Shown here: positions 45,202-52,230 of the stretch, piece by piece | How the letters are laid out: each line of letters begins with the position of its first letter | Position numbering within the stretch: position 1 is the stretch's first letter | Assembly (NCBI GenBank): GCA_009760855.2 | Contig: WPIO01000094.1 | Coordinates: forward strand, 1,314,001-1,378,000 | Direction of reading: 5' to 3' | From: Cristatella mucedo | Lineage: Eukaryota > Bryozoa > Phylactolaemata > Cristatellidae | Length of the DNA stretch: 64,000 nt | Notes under the pieces: model-generated | The model's database searches: none | Seen by the model: the letters and a program-made list of their open reading frames with translations, nothing else | What the model was told of the DNA's origin: nothing | Position numbers and translations under genes: made by a program

Positions 45202-46609
45202 GGCGCTTTACATTTGCTGCAAAGGGAAATGCAATTGAATTGATTGAATTGAATTGGTTAGGGGTAACATGCACAAGGTCAGCATGCAAATGTGGTTAGT
45301 GGCAGCTTGCACTGTGTCAGCACGCATAAGCACATGAAGGACGAATCACGGGGACCCACTAAATGCTGTCCTAAATATGTGTGTGTTATAAGTTCTTTTT
45401 AAATGTGGTCAAGTCAGGGGATGTGCTGACGCATGTCGGGAAGGAGTTCCAGGCTTTAGGAGGCATCCTTATTTCCGACAAACTTTCAGTGTACTGCTTC
45501 TTGTCGTCTCACCGTCTACCGAACAAAATTGAAATCTTTTGGTGATCGGGCTTGTTTTCGTCTGCACCTCAAGTCCGGAACTCACTTCCGGTTGTGCTTG
45601 CTACCTGCCATGACCTGACATCTTACAGTCTCAGCTGGAGATGTAAAGTACGGTCAGCCACCCCTTTGACTCAGTGAACTTGCTCGTTTGTTGTCTCTTT
45701 AAATAAATAAATAAATATATGTATATATATATATATATGTATATATATATGTATATATATATATATATATAGTTATAGTTATAGTTATAGTTATAGTTAT
45801 TCATTTGTATAGCGCCTCCAGAGAACTTAATGTCTATTCAGGTGCTTCACATATGCCTCCGGGCTTGAGCCCACGACCTCAGCCAGACCTTGGTCATGGT
45901 GAGCACCTTAACCGTTGGATCAATTCAACGTATGGTGTGCTTTGCACGTGCAGCTGTGCATCGTTCAGTGAATGTTACCAATCGGAGGTCTAACCATCCT
46001 TTGTAAATTAGCGTCTTCATGTTTGCTTCTGCAGGCTTGATCCCGTGCATTTAAGTAACATCTGGGTACCAAATCTTTGCAACTGGTTGTACACCCCTGG
46101 CTAAAAATCAAGTTCTCTTAGAAGGGTGTACAAGCGACCGATTATTAATATTATAAATCATCTTTGGAACTTGCTAGCCCGATTTGGTGAGCTGATGTAA
46201 CAGTTTATCTGGGAGGCCACCACTTATTGAAGTGTCCTGGATTAGAATGGCAAGAGGAAGAGTGGGCGAAAGTTAATTTGCACCCAGTTTTTCGGTTGTC
46301 ATACTTTTGTTTGCTTTTGTAGAGACACAGAATGGTTAATTCAGTCCTTGCGGAAGAGCTACAGCCTGGGGGTATTCATGCCTTATCCATCACGGTAGGT
46401 AGGAGCCAGATGTGCTGCTACAGTAAACAGGGCATGTCGTCGAATACTGTGATAGGCTGGCTGGGTTCTTTTTGGTGCCGGTTTCAGTACTTGCTGAGTT
46501 ATGGAATTTGGTGTACTTTCTGCTTATTTAGGCCCGATCCCCACAGCAGTGGGAGAACTCGCAAGGCGTTGCCAAGTCACCTCCATGCCTTGGCGGAATG
46601 CGAAAGTAG
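37999..46609 (+). CDS. BOLA1: BolA-family protein gene (BOLA1-like), four mapped exons
   Basis: BolA proteins work with monothiol glutaredoxins in iron-sulfur cluster handling; BOLA1 is mitochondrial in animals (family knowledge). The spliced plus-strand product reads: ALQPAHLDVINES, HMHSVPKGSESHFKVVVVS, then RHRMVNSVLAEEL, GGIHALSIT and ARSPQQW, with a C-terminal SPPCLGGMRK. It shows the family's conserved His in the loop after NES, the GSESHF strand, the RHR signature and the conserved His before ALSI. The CLGG end points to BOLA1 rather than BOLA2 or BOLA3. Exon phases are 1, 0, 0 and agree at each joint. Introns are 6396, 1773 and 137 bp; the first is full of transposons. The N-terminus is unresolved: frame is open only from 37983 and has no upstream ATG, so a start exon must lie further 5' (35261-35324 is one candidate). 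Confidence 0.88.
38090..38830. other. intronic sequence, no further feature
   Basis: Start of the large BolA intron. An open frame continues from the exon to 38422 but the splice joint and homology show it is not used. AAT-type trinucleotides at about 38735. Confidence 0.5.
38833..39190 (-). mobile_element. L2-A 3' fragment
   Basis: (TTACAT) tail and CTCCGTCTGTAACTCCACAA at the low end, through the ORF end to AACGGTGTTAAAGCCGAGGA. Inside the BolA intron. Confidence 0.88.
39240..39356 (+). mobile_element. L2-B 3' end
   Basis: TTTGCAGCAAATGTAAAGCG, GAAATAGATTGAGTTCTCTG and (ATT)n, followed directly by the duplicated block GGCCCCACTACC. Confidence 0.82.
39357..39390 (+). repeat. duplicated block, copy 2, left part
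   Basis: GGCCCCACTACCATAAGCCA and CTCCTATAGAAAT match 28023-28056; the block is then interrupted by an L2-B. Confidence 0.85.
39391..39678 (+). mobile_element. young L2-B insertion with matched empty site
   Basis: From TTTAAAAGGAACTTAAAAAC (ORF end) through the whole 3' UTR to (ATT)nATA. The related block at 28052 lacks it: there CTATAGAAAT joins GTGTG directly. A short AAAT duplication flanks the insert. Only about 288 bp, so strongly 5'-truncated. Confidence 0.88.
39679..39895 (+). repeat. duplicated block, copy 2, right part
   Basis: CCGTGCTGGATCCTGGTGTC, GAGCTACCTGTTAGCACTGC and GAGTCATAATCTTTTTCTTG as at 28079-28340. The 10-bp minisatellite is reduced to CAGCTTCCAGCAGCTGGAAG, a small palindrome. 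Confidence 0.85.
39945..40265 (-). pseudogene. Tc1/mariner transposase relic
   Basis: On minus the frames give GSGGIMVWGSFA (about 40187-40152), then ISIPSARRLLARSSI and YQQDNED (about 40060-40005). These match the Tc1 transposase core (GGSIMVWG, and QQDN with the second catalytic Asp). Frames shift between the blocks. About 320 bp, no ends recognised; lies in the BolA intron. Confidence 0.75.
40365..40972 (+). mobile_element. L2-B LINE, C-terminal part with full 3' end
   Basis: Continuous frame HWLPVKQRIDFKVSSFTFR ... YLSDILP ... SFGDRAFSSYAPKAW to the ORF end, then complete UTR and a long (ATT)n tail to 40972. Well preserved. Confidence 0.92.
40975..41120 (+). mobile_element. SINE-1 copy, diverged head
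   Basis: Inserted at the end of an L2-B (ATT)n tail. GGTCAAGGTGAATTTATCTG between boxes, B box region GTCGGCTCGGCCCC, body GGCATATGCGAAGCACCTGA, tail ATACAAATAATTATC. Confidence 0.75.
41147..41329 (+). CDS. candidate exon-like frame, unrecognised
   Basis: After a strong acceptor (CACTATCACTTGCAG) a frame opens WQLKECSVQDSAEPSVDLGR then EERELYLLGKDPSTTSLPS. It is protein-like but runs into L2-B sequence without a donor. Its phase 0 start excludes use as an extra internal BolA exon. Possibly a remnant cut by the L2. Confidence 0.22.
   Translation, partial: WQLKECSVQDSAEPSVDLGREERELYLLGKDPSTTSLPSKRWELEHCLQSSWSHSSANAC
41320..41520 (+). mobile_element. L2-B 3' UTR and tail
   Basis: CTGACACTGTGCATGCTGAC, GACCCTGTGCATGTCACCTC, a shortened GCAGTTAAGTGCATAAAAAG tail and ATTATTGTTATT. 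Confidence 0.8.
41690..43180 (+). pseudogene. Tc1/mariner element with broken transposase
   Basis: The left end resembles a Tc1 end (TACACTAGTGGCCAACTGTT). The helix-turn-helix remains (NCEIARKLGISENTIR, 42267-42314), then TTRDERR (about 42478), a catalytic-region block VLFTDEVYAVYGG (about 42648) with LHRTDKAYADACLQPTGKFG, and the C-terminal ELWDMLQSVV (about 43004) with AIESVLARVVEVIVNRE. Stops and frameshifts separate the blocks, so it is inactive. The 3' end is obscured where minus-strand L2-B begins at about 43185. Inside the BolA intron. Confidence 0.82.
43185..43375 (-). mobile_element. L2-B 3' UTR fragment
   Basis: TTTAAATGTGCTGCAAAGGA, then ACATGGTTAGGGATGACATG and GCATGCAAATATTGTTAGTG read on minus as the L2-B UTR. 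Directly abuts the Tc1 relic. Confidence 0.8.
43380..43825. other. intronic, no feature recognised
   Basis: No supported exon or repeat. Confidence 0.5.
43830..43935 (-). mobile_element. degenerate SINE-1
   Basis: GCGCTCGAGCTCACGACC (B box region), AAGGCCACCTTACCCCTCGG at the head, and AACCTAATCTGTATCCAGGT as tail, all on minus. Confidence 0.55.
43940..44484. other. intronic, no feature beyond the acceptor
   Basis: Short CA-rich stretch at about 44238-44262. Ends in a long polypyrimidine tract (GTTTTTTTTTCTTTCACAG) that serves the next BolA exon. Confidence 0.6.
44485..44549 (+). CDS. BOLA1: BolA exon encoding the GSESHF strand
   Basis: 65 bp: two bases complete a Gly codon (phase 1), then SESHFKVVVVSKAFDGVAPVQ, phase 0 out. 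Acceptor TTTTTCTTTCACAG and donor GTGCAG|GTAAGG are both near consensus. SESHFKVVVVS is a hallmark of BolA proteins. Confidence 0.95.
44940..45110 (-). mobile_element. L2-B 3' end inserted next to another L2-B
   Basis: ATAATAATGCACTTGATAAA, TTTTCCTAGGCGCTGTACAT and the UTR start to AACATGAACAAAGTGGTTAT, where a second (ATT)n tail begins. Nested insertion: the younger copy lies at 45111. Confidence 0.82.
45111..45460 (-). mobile_element. L2-B 3' part with CT array in the tail
   Basis: (ATT)n tail at 45111, ACACTTGATAAAGCGCCCTC, the CT array, GTAGGCGCTTTACATTTGCT, then UTR up to AGGAGTTCCAGGCTTTAGGA. Confidence 0.88.
45164..45198 (+). repeat. (CT)n microsatellite inside L2-B tail
   Basis: About 35 bp of CT between GAACTCAAT and GTAGGCGCTT, exactly where other copies have AATCTCTCTCTAGGCGC. 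Confidence 0.93.
45475..45690 (+). mobile_element. probable L2-like ORF end, diverged
   Basis: Frame resembles KIEIFW.DRACFRLHLKSGT as in L2 C-termini (K-S-F-GDRAF), then GATGTAAAGTACGG and (AAAT)n. Subfamily not determined. Confidence 0.45.
45715..45797 (+). repeat. compound (TA)n and (TTATAG)n microsatellite
   Basis: TA repeats with TGTA breaks, then five TTATAG hexamers, ending at the SINE-1 tail. The hexamers look grown from the SINE tail on minus. Confidence 0.9.
45798..45930 (-). mobile_element. SINE-1 copy
   Basis: On minus: ATCCAACGGTTAAGGTGCTC, GTGGGCTCAAGCCCGGAGGC and a tail running into the microsatellite. In BolA intron 2. Confidence 0.85.
45935..46322. other. rest of BolA intron 2
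   Basis: No repeat recognised except ATTAATATTATAA; ends with the acceptor TTTGCTTTTGTAG. Confidence 0.5.
46323..46394 (+). CDS. BOLA1: BolA exon with the RHR signature
   Basis: 72 bp, phase 0 at both ends: RHRMVNSVLAEEL, then QPGGIHALSIT. Acceptor TTTGCTTTTGTAG, donor ATCACG|GTAGGT. Holds the conserved Arg-His-Arg and the conserved His that BolA proteins use in cluster binding (family knowledge). Confidence 0.95.
46532..46609 (+). CDS. BOLA1: BolA terminal exon
   Basis: 78 bp, phase 0: ARSPQQWENSQGVAKS, then PPCLGGMRK and TAG. Acceptor TTCTGCTTATTTAG after a 137-bp intron. The PPCLGG ending is typical of BOLA1. Confidence 0.95.
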   Translation, partial: ARSPQQWENSQGVAKSPPCLGGMRK

Positions 46610-46975
46610 TGCTTGGTTGTCTATGCCTGTTGCTCTGACTTCGTCAATGATGCGAGCCCCCTGCCTGTCATCGTGAAATTCCGGTCGACAAAGCAGTGCT
46701 GACAGAGCCTACTTACTGAGCTGCCCACTGGATATGCTGTCACAGGCTGCCACTGGCGGTGCTGTCGAGTCGTTACTTGCCACCGTTGTTAACAAGCTCT
46801 GTTGCAGTGGTAGTGATTTCGAGCCATGTTTTTTGGCCGAGCTGCCGTTTAAGGTGATCAGTCTGGTTCATCAGCAGTACATCATTCCCAGATACATACA
46901 CAACGTAATTGTGTACTGAGGTGGGTTTTCTTAACTGCTGGCAAAATGCTTTAAATAAAATCTGTTATGTGACTG
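46610..46975 (+). other. BolA 3' untranslated region
   Basis: Runs from the stop to the AATAAA. It contains an 80-codon open frame (to 46919; MLSQAATGGAVESLLATVV...) that looks protein-like but has no splice or start support. I treat it as untranslated. Confidence 0.65.
46954..46959 (+). promoter_or_regulatory. polyadenylation signal of the BolA gene
   Basis: AATAAA in TTTAAATAAAATCTGTT, followed by a G/T-rich stretch (TGTTATGTGACTG). Lies 345 bases after the stop codon. Confidence 0.7.
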
Positions 46976-46979
46976 ATAC

Positions 46980-47060
46980 GAGTCGCTTGGTTATTGCAAC
47001 GGTAAGATGTTCACACTTTACGACCTAGTTCTTTGGTTCGAGCCTTGTAGAAAGTAAATC
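46980..47060 (+). mobile_element. possible SINE-2 relative
   Basis: GGTTATTGCAACGGTAAGAT, then TTCTTTGGTTCGAGCCTTG (B box) and a body with TTATTGCTCACTGCAAGCAG. Diverged. Confidence 0.45.
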
Positions 47061-47291
47061 ATTATTGCTCACTGCAAGCAGGATGAAAGTCGCTTGATAC
47101 CTTTCTGCAAGGATGTAAGTGGCTGCCGGTGTACAAAAGAACTCGGGCATTCAGATCGTACTTATCTCACTGTGCTATTCCACGGATAGGCCTAGTTTCA
47201 GCTAATCGGCATTACCTGCGCTTAGGCCTTCTTAGACAAGAGTACCCAGAACTTGATTCCATCTTCTGTTGCCACCTGCATTGACTTAGCA

Positions 47292-47880
47292 CAGAGGTCG
47301 GTAAACTCCGGCCTCTAGGCCAGATCCAGCCTAGCTAGTGCTCCAGTCCAGCCTAGCGGCCACCTAGTTATTTATTGATGGATTCGTAGCCTATTTGAGT
47401 TGTCGCAGTTTTCTTCCCCTTCACTGTAGAGCTACTTTGATTTACGAGTATCCCAACTAACAAGTTTTAGAGGCACGAGCCGTCTCTCGGCCGCTCTTTA
47501 CTTTGAGTTGAGAGCTAACTGCTATCGTGCTTGATTTTTGCTTCGTACGTTTTGCAGTATGGTTTTAGAACTGCGACTTTGCTTTGTGCACGGCTAGCAG
47601 TGCTGCTGGTTGCAGTTTAAACTGTTGCCAGTGTTTATTTTTAGAACTGATGTCGGGCGCTTGTATGATAAGAGGCACATGGCCGGCTTGGGGTGATAGA
47701 TGTCTAACACTATAATTGCCGTGTGTGTCTGTGCTTTACTTATGGCTTATGTTTGTCTGTTCGGCTGGCCATGATAACTCAGCCGGGCCAGCAAAGTGGG
47801 CGAGGTTTCTTCTGGCCTAGTTTGCCTTTTTTACCTCCTGAAATGACGGCCCAGTAGTCCGTAACCTTTGCCGACCTCCG
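47292..47880. mobile_element. non-autonomous hAT transposon with target duplication
   Basis: Ends are CAGAGGTCGGTAAACTCCGG and, inverted, CGGAGGTCGGCAAAGGTTAC. They are flanked by an 8-bp near-duplication ACTTAGCA (47284-47291) and TCTTAGCA (47881-47888), as hAT transposases make. The 589-bp body has no transposase frame, so it needs a helper. Confidence 0.82.
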
Positions 47881-47999
47881 TCTTAGCATCATGTAAATAT
47901 CGGCCAATCTATTCGGCTTAACTTTCCTTGTGCACCAGTGAACTTGTTCTTCTTCTTGCCATGTACTTCTGTCTAGACGTGATACCTCATGTCATTAAC

Positions 48000-48095
48000 A
48001 CTTAATTATTCATTCTCAACCAGCAAATTGTATACCTCTTGGATAGAGACATAATTCTTTGAGAGTGTCATACCAACTGCCTAGTATTATAATTT
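48000..48095 (+). mobile_element. degraded L2-B 3' end
   Basis: ACCAGCAAATTGTATACCTC, GGATAGAGACATAATTCTTT and an ATTATAATTTTTATG tail. Too worn for certainty. Confidence 0.5.
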
Positions 48096-48289
48096 TTATG
48101 AATGACAACCAAGCTGCCATGCTTCAAGCCATCATACAAAAGTCCACAAGAAGAAACTATCAGTGCACTACCTATCAGTGGGATCCCGATTAGGAACATG
48201 CATGCACGGAATCATGCACTTTGTTGCACATAACTAGCAATAAGACAAGTTATCGGAGGCGAGAGAGAGAGAGAGCTGAGCCACTCTGA

Positions 48290-49027
48290 TGCTGCTTTAG
48301 GAGAGACTTAAAGATGCAAAGCTATGACACGTGGTGATTGAAGCCGAAAGCCAGACACGCCAGACTTTCGGCGCCTACTTACTGAAGGTTCGATCTGCCA
48401 AAAGACTTCAAGTTATTACCGGTAACTGTTAGACGACTCGAGGTCGAGGAGCGCGTGGTGGAAAGCACACAAGTCGAATAAGAAGGTCCGTTATGTTGGC
48501 TTGTGCAAGTGAGTGAAGTTACCTCTAAGCCAGGGATATGATCTTAAAGTCACTTCTATGAGTGATAGGGAGCCAGTGAAGTTCAAACTGGAGTGCTGTG
48601 ATGAGGCAGCTGTTAGCCTGTTGACCCACTAGAAGAGCTGGTGAGATTTGCACAGCTCCACTATATTAAGGGCCCGATATAAGAGTACTAAATAAAAGAA
48701 GGTGCAGTAATATTGACGTGATATCACACACTTGTGATCTTGCTTAGCTGTTTTACTCGTACTAGCTGATTCAGCAGCTTCTTTTGTATAGCCATAGAAG
48801 AGCCTTTACGGCTATCACCCACGGCAATAAAGGATCGCCCACCGTAGGATTCGAACCAATGACCTCGGGACCGAAGTCGTGAAAGGCATTCACCCTACCT
48901 AGTATGCCTTCTCGGCTCACTGACCTGCTTTTGGCAATACTCCTGAGCTGAAAGTAGGCCGATTTCTCAGTGAGGTGATTTTCTCATGCAGTGTCAAGTC
49001 GTTATGAAATAGGATGCCAGTTTTTGG
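48290..49027 (-). mobile_element. old L2 copy split by a SINE
   Basis: On minus the order fits an L2 C-terminus: near 48940-49027 a start-proximal piece, then the SINE-2 at 48765-48935, then TTGAACTTCACTGGCTCCCT (FELHWLPI-like) near 48570 and a worn end near 48300. It differs from both L2-A and L2-B in sequence. Confidence 0.6.
48765..48935 (-). mobile_element. SINE-2 copy inside L2
   Basis: On minus: GAGCCGAGAAGGCATACTAG, GAGGTCATTGGTTCGAATCC (good B box), GTGATAGCCGTAAAGGCTCT and AAGAAGCTGCTGAATCAGCT. Confidence 0.88.
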
Positions 49028-49215
49028 GTAGATGTTGGTGAGCCGTAATGGCTCACAAGGTAAGGCGGTTACTTTTCACGACTTCAGCCCCGAGGTCGTG
49101 GGTTTGAATCTTGTCGTGGGCGATCCTTTATCTTGCTTGCAGTGGTGATAGCCGTCAAGGCTCTTCTGTCGCTAAACGAAAAGAGGCTGTTAAATCAGCT
49201 TGTATTTATTTTATT
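49028..49215 (+). mobile_element. SINE-2 copy, well preserved
   Basis: GAGCCGTAATGGCTCACAAG, GAGGTCGTGGGTTTGAATCT, GTGATAGCCGTCAAGGCTCT and GAGGCTGTTAAATCAGCTTG with a TTTATT-type tail. Lies about 92 bp from an inverted copy. Confidence 0.9.
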
Positions 49216-49344
49216 TTTATTTATGTCACTGGAAGTGCTAGTTGACCAATCTTGAGTTATAGGTTTTCCAACTTCACAGTGACACCGGCCTTGCTTGTAA
49301 CTCTTGGGTTACGTAATATTATTAGGCTATGTAGTATAAGTAAC

Positions 49345-49445
49345 TCATTAGTAAGCGCCCTGAGAGAGCCTAATCGGTGTTCAGGCGCTTCGCGTATGCC
49401 ACGGGGCTCACGGCCCACGACCTCGGCCTCGACCTTGATCATGAC
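49345..49445 (-). mobile_element. SINE-1 copy, head missing
   Basis: TAAGCGCCCTGAGAGAGCCT tail, GCGCTTCGCGTATGCCACGG body, and the B box in GTCGTGGGCCGTGAGCCC, on minus. Confidence 0.7.
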
Positions 49446-49459
49446 CTCAAAGTAGTTCA

Positions 49460-49850
49460 GGCAGTGTATGACCAAAGTTTGAATGCAATCTGAAAAGAAT
49501 TTAGTGAAGTCGAATGCTGAGCCAGAAGGAAGCAGCTTTTACGTTGCGGTTTTCTGTCGGTGTTGTTGCCTTCCTCACCACTATCGGTTGGACATCGGTT
49601 TCCGAACAGAAAACTAATATTCGAGGGTCTGGTTCTATTTGTTTGGACAAACCGACCACACGGTCGACCAGACGACCAATCAGCTGTGCTTTCAAGAGCC
49701 TGTCTCTTTAGCATTGAAAAACGCCAGACGCCAACTCCACTAGGTTCATTGAAAAGAAATGGAGAGTCTCTGTTTATGGAATGCAAAGTAAAGAATACCG
49801 GAATTAATTAGTTAAGAGGGCGATGAGAGATATACCTACTAGGCTTAGCC
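49460..49850. other. no firm feature
   Basis: Several overlapping open frames on both strands between 49457 and 49811; none has splice support or a recognised motif. Confidence 0.4.
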
Positions 49851-49857
49851 CCCACGG

Positions 49858-50035
49858 TTATTGTGAGATGCTGTTTGTGTCTCCATGACAGCTCGTTCTC
49901 TTAAAGCCAGCCCAAGCTACACGCATGTCTCGGCTCACTCCGATTCTATTGCCGAATAAATTGTCAAATATGTCAGTCAATTTTGAGATGAAATCTCGCC
50001 AGCTGTTTAGACTATTGTACTGGCGTTGAATTTGC
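49858..50035 (-). CDS. candidate terminal coding exon, unrecognised
   Basis: Strong acceptor GGTGGTCTCCACTTATAG before 50035 on minus. One base, then 58 codons to TAA: QIQRQYNSLNSWRDFISKL, TDIFDNLFGNRIGVSRDMRV, ...SCHGDTNSISQ. Phase 2 in. The polar C-terminal tail could be the end of a membrane or signalling protein. It lies on the same strand as the 52796 and 57564 exons, but that transcript appears to stop at 52591. Confidence 0.42.
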
Positions 50036-50124
50036 CTATAAGTGGAGACCACCGAAAACTGCATATAAATTAATGTCATAGTTCTTCGTCGGTGGTATCT
50101 CGGACCAAAAGCATAAGGCACAAT

Positions 50125-50822
50125 GCTGATAATACTAATAATAATAATAATGCACTTGATGAAGCGCCCTCAGAGAACTCAATCTCTCTCTAGGCGCTTT
50201 ACATTTGCTGCAAAGAGAAATGCAAGTGAATGGTGAGTAATATCATTGTGATTTGCTAGCCTCGTCTGCCAGAATAAATCGCACAATATGAGACGGTGTG
50301 TACAACATGTGATGACCAGTTGTGATCGGCTGTTTAAATATAGCTATTGAAATATTGCCACGTATCGACCCTCTATAGTCGGCTATGGTGCATCTGTTCT
50401 GTATAGAGCATACGAACTAAATGCACGGCCTCCAAAGGATTTGAGGTTTGTACGAGGTATTGGTAAACTGTTGAAAACCCTAAAAGCTGGTGGTACGATG
50501 CTTGGCCTGTTGGGGAGCAGATCTGAGAGATAGACTGGAGCCAAAGAATGCAGTGACCTAAAAGTGAGCGACAAAACCTTTAAGTCGATCCTTTGCTTGA
50601 CTGGTAGGCAGTGCAGGTCGGCGAGAAGTGGTGTGATGTGTCTTGACTTCTTTAACTCACTTCTTGCTGGCCTACCGGCATGTGCAATCAGGCGATTACA
50701 GCTGGTGCAAAACTCAGCAGCTAGGCTTATCTGTCGTGAGTGTCGCAGTTGCCACATCACACCACTTCTCGCCAACCTGCACTGCCTACCAGTCAAGCAA
50801 CGGATCGACTTCAAGTTTTCTT
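50125..50822 (-). mobile_element. L2-B copy with inverted 5' segment
   Basis: 50125-50640 is ordinary minus-strand L2-B: (ATT)n tail, UTR, ORF end up to LHCLPVKQ. At 50641 the orientation flips: 50641-50822 reads plus as LDFFNSLLAGLPACAIRRL through HCLPVKQRIDFK. The two parts overlap, giving inverted arms of about 67 bp (50573-50640 and 50753-50820) around a 112-bp spacer. This is the structure left by twin-primed LINE insertion. Confidence 0.88.
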
Positions 50823-50842
50823 TGTTGTTTTCTTTGATGCAT

Positions 50843-51025
50843 ATGCTCCCACCGGATGGCAAACAAATTGATAATCTAGGCCTGGGCCAGCCCATAGGTA
50901 TCTCTGGTAGCATTCCAGTAACGAAGAGCTGTCGGAAATGCCAGGCAAAGTATAAATTTGACGACGACAGCGTACGTCATCCTCTGCATCTGAGAATGGC
51001 AGCTTGCGTCATTCACTGCACCTGA
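50843..51025 (+). CDS. candidate small ORF with CxxC motif
   Basis: ATG at 50843 opens 60 codons: MLPPDGKQIDNLGLGQPIGI, then VTKSCRKCQAKYKFDDDSVR and HPLHLRMAACVIHC. CxxC plus later His/Cys could bind zinc. Alternatively an exon starting after AATCTAG or GCCCATAG. Protein-like composition but family unknown. It follows the inverted L2 end directly. Confidence 0.35.
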   Translation: MLPPDGKQIDNLGLGQPIGISGSIPVTKSCRKCQAKYKFDDDSVRHPLHLRMAACVIHCT

Positions 51026-51029
51026 GAGT

Positions 51030-51790
51030 GGTTGAGAGAGCGTTCTGACCAGTAGTCGTGAGTGTGTGAGTATTGTTTAAGATGCTTGGCTAAGCATCAT
51101 ACCGTGCATGATATTAATCCTTTGCCAAAATTTCTGCTCAGCAGTCTGTGAATTGTAATTACTACACACAGCTAATAGCACAACAATTCGCCGTCCAGTT
51201 AATAATAATTACAGTTACTAGTATTGGCTACTGGCTACTAACATTCAGAATTGTGTACATAGAAGTGGACTTCTTCGCGAAAAAGTACGGAGCTTGATTA
51301 CGTACTACCAGCCGTGTGGCAACTATTCAGCAAGTATGAAGTTACGTAACAGCTTGTATTGCTTATTTTGCAGCAAGTCTTGAAGCAAATGATTAAAAGC
51401 ATAGTTCTCTTAGGGTGCAGTGCAATCGACCTACCATATTATTATTACTGTTAATATCCTTCTGAAAGGAGCAGACTTGATCAGAAGCCAAGGCGGTAAG
51501 CCGAGATGGTTTGTATCAATTTTTAATGGACCTAACACTTTCTAATAATCTTCACACGCACTGTCTTGAAACTATTCAAAATAAAAAAGGCTTGTATAAC
51601 ATCGTATAAAGAAATCAGATTAATTTTTACTTTTCTTTGCCTTTACTAACTTTTAGTTTCGGGGTGTACAAGCTGATAGCTTTGCTTTGCGAATGCCGTC
51701 TTTCGTTGGCATTCCGTGTTTGCCTGCCAGCCCACAATCGATGCCATTCAAAACCCCTGAGCAACAACGTCTTAACTTGACCCTTGAACT
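51030..51790. other. no firm feature
   Basis: AT-rich. The sequence near 51360-51440 (TTTTGCAGCAAGTCTTGAAG ... TTATTATTACTG) is a faint L2-B tail on plus. Nothing else. Confidence 0.4.
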
Positions 51791-51794
51791 CAGA

Positions 51795-51835
51795 CAATGT
51801 AACGTACATCCGTCTGTAACACCACAACAATAGCG
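51795..51835 (-). mobile_element. L2-A tail remnant
   Basis: AATGTAACGTACATCCGTCT, then GTAACACCACAA, the last bases of L2-A on minus. Confidence 0.5.
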
Positions 51836-51967
51836 GGAAATATGTCGCCATAAAGGAGGGCTCAAATAAGCGGGATGAAGATTTGGGTGAAGGGCGGCTG
51901 CAGGCAAATTTATGACAGTACTGACCTGTTGATTTGATGGCGCTGAAATAAACAGGTTTAACTTAAC

Positions 51968-52025
51968 CTGCATGGATTTCCCTAGTTTTTCTGCGTCACT
52001 ACGTTTTTTTACTTCTGACAGAATC
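51968..52025 (-). CDS. candidate short coding exon
   Basis: After GGTTTTTTCTATTTGCGGAG a frame gives ILSEVKKRSDAEKLGKSMQ and meets donor ATGCAG|GTTAAG. Phase 2 in, phase 0 out. Helical, charged. It lies downstream of the occludin/ELL-like stop at 52591, so would belong to another transcript or splice form. Confidence 0.25.
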
Positions 52026-52230
52026 CTCCGCAAATAGAAAAAACCACGATCGCAAACGATTCAAGTAAATGCTGAAAATGCCCATGGCCAGCAAACATAG
52101 ATTTGAAAAACGGTTTCAGAACTATTTATAGCAGCGTTGTCGCTTTTATTTCCCAGAAGAAATTGCCATTGTCAAGCCATGCACGTATGACGAGTGAACT
52201 GCATGTTGTCTCTCTTCCTGATCACCCATA

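Noticed and set aside
46734-46919. Separate gene after BolA
   Set aside because: An ATG frame of 61 codons exists, but it lies between the BolA stop and its AATAAA and has no promoter or splice evidence. Kept as 3' UTR.
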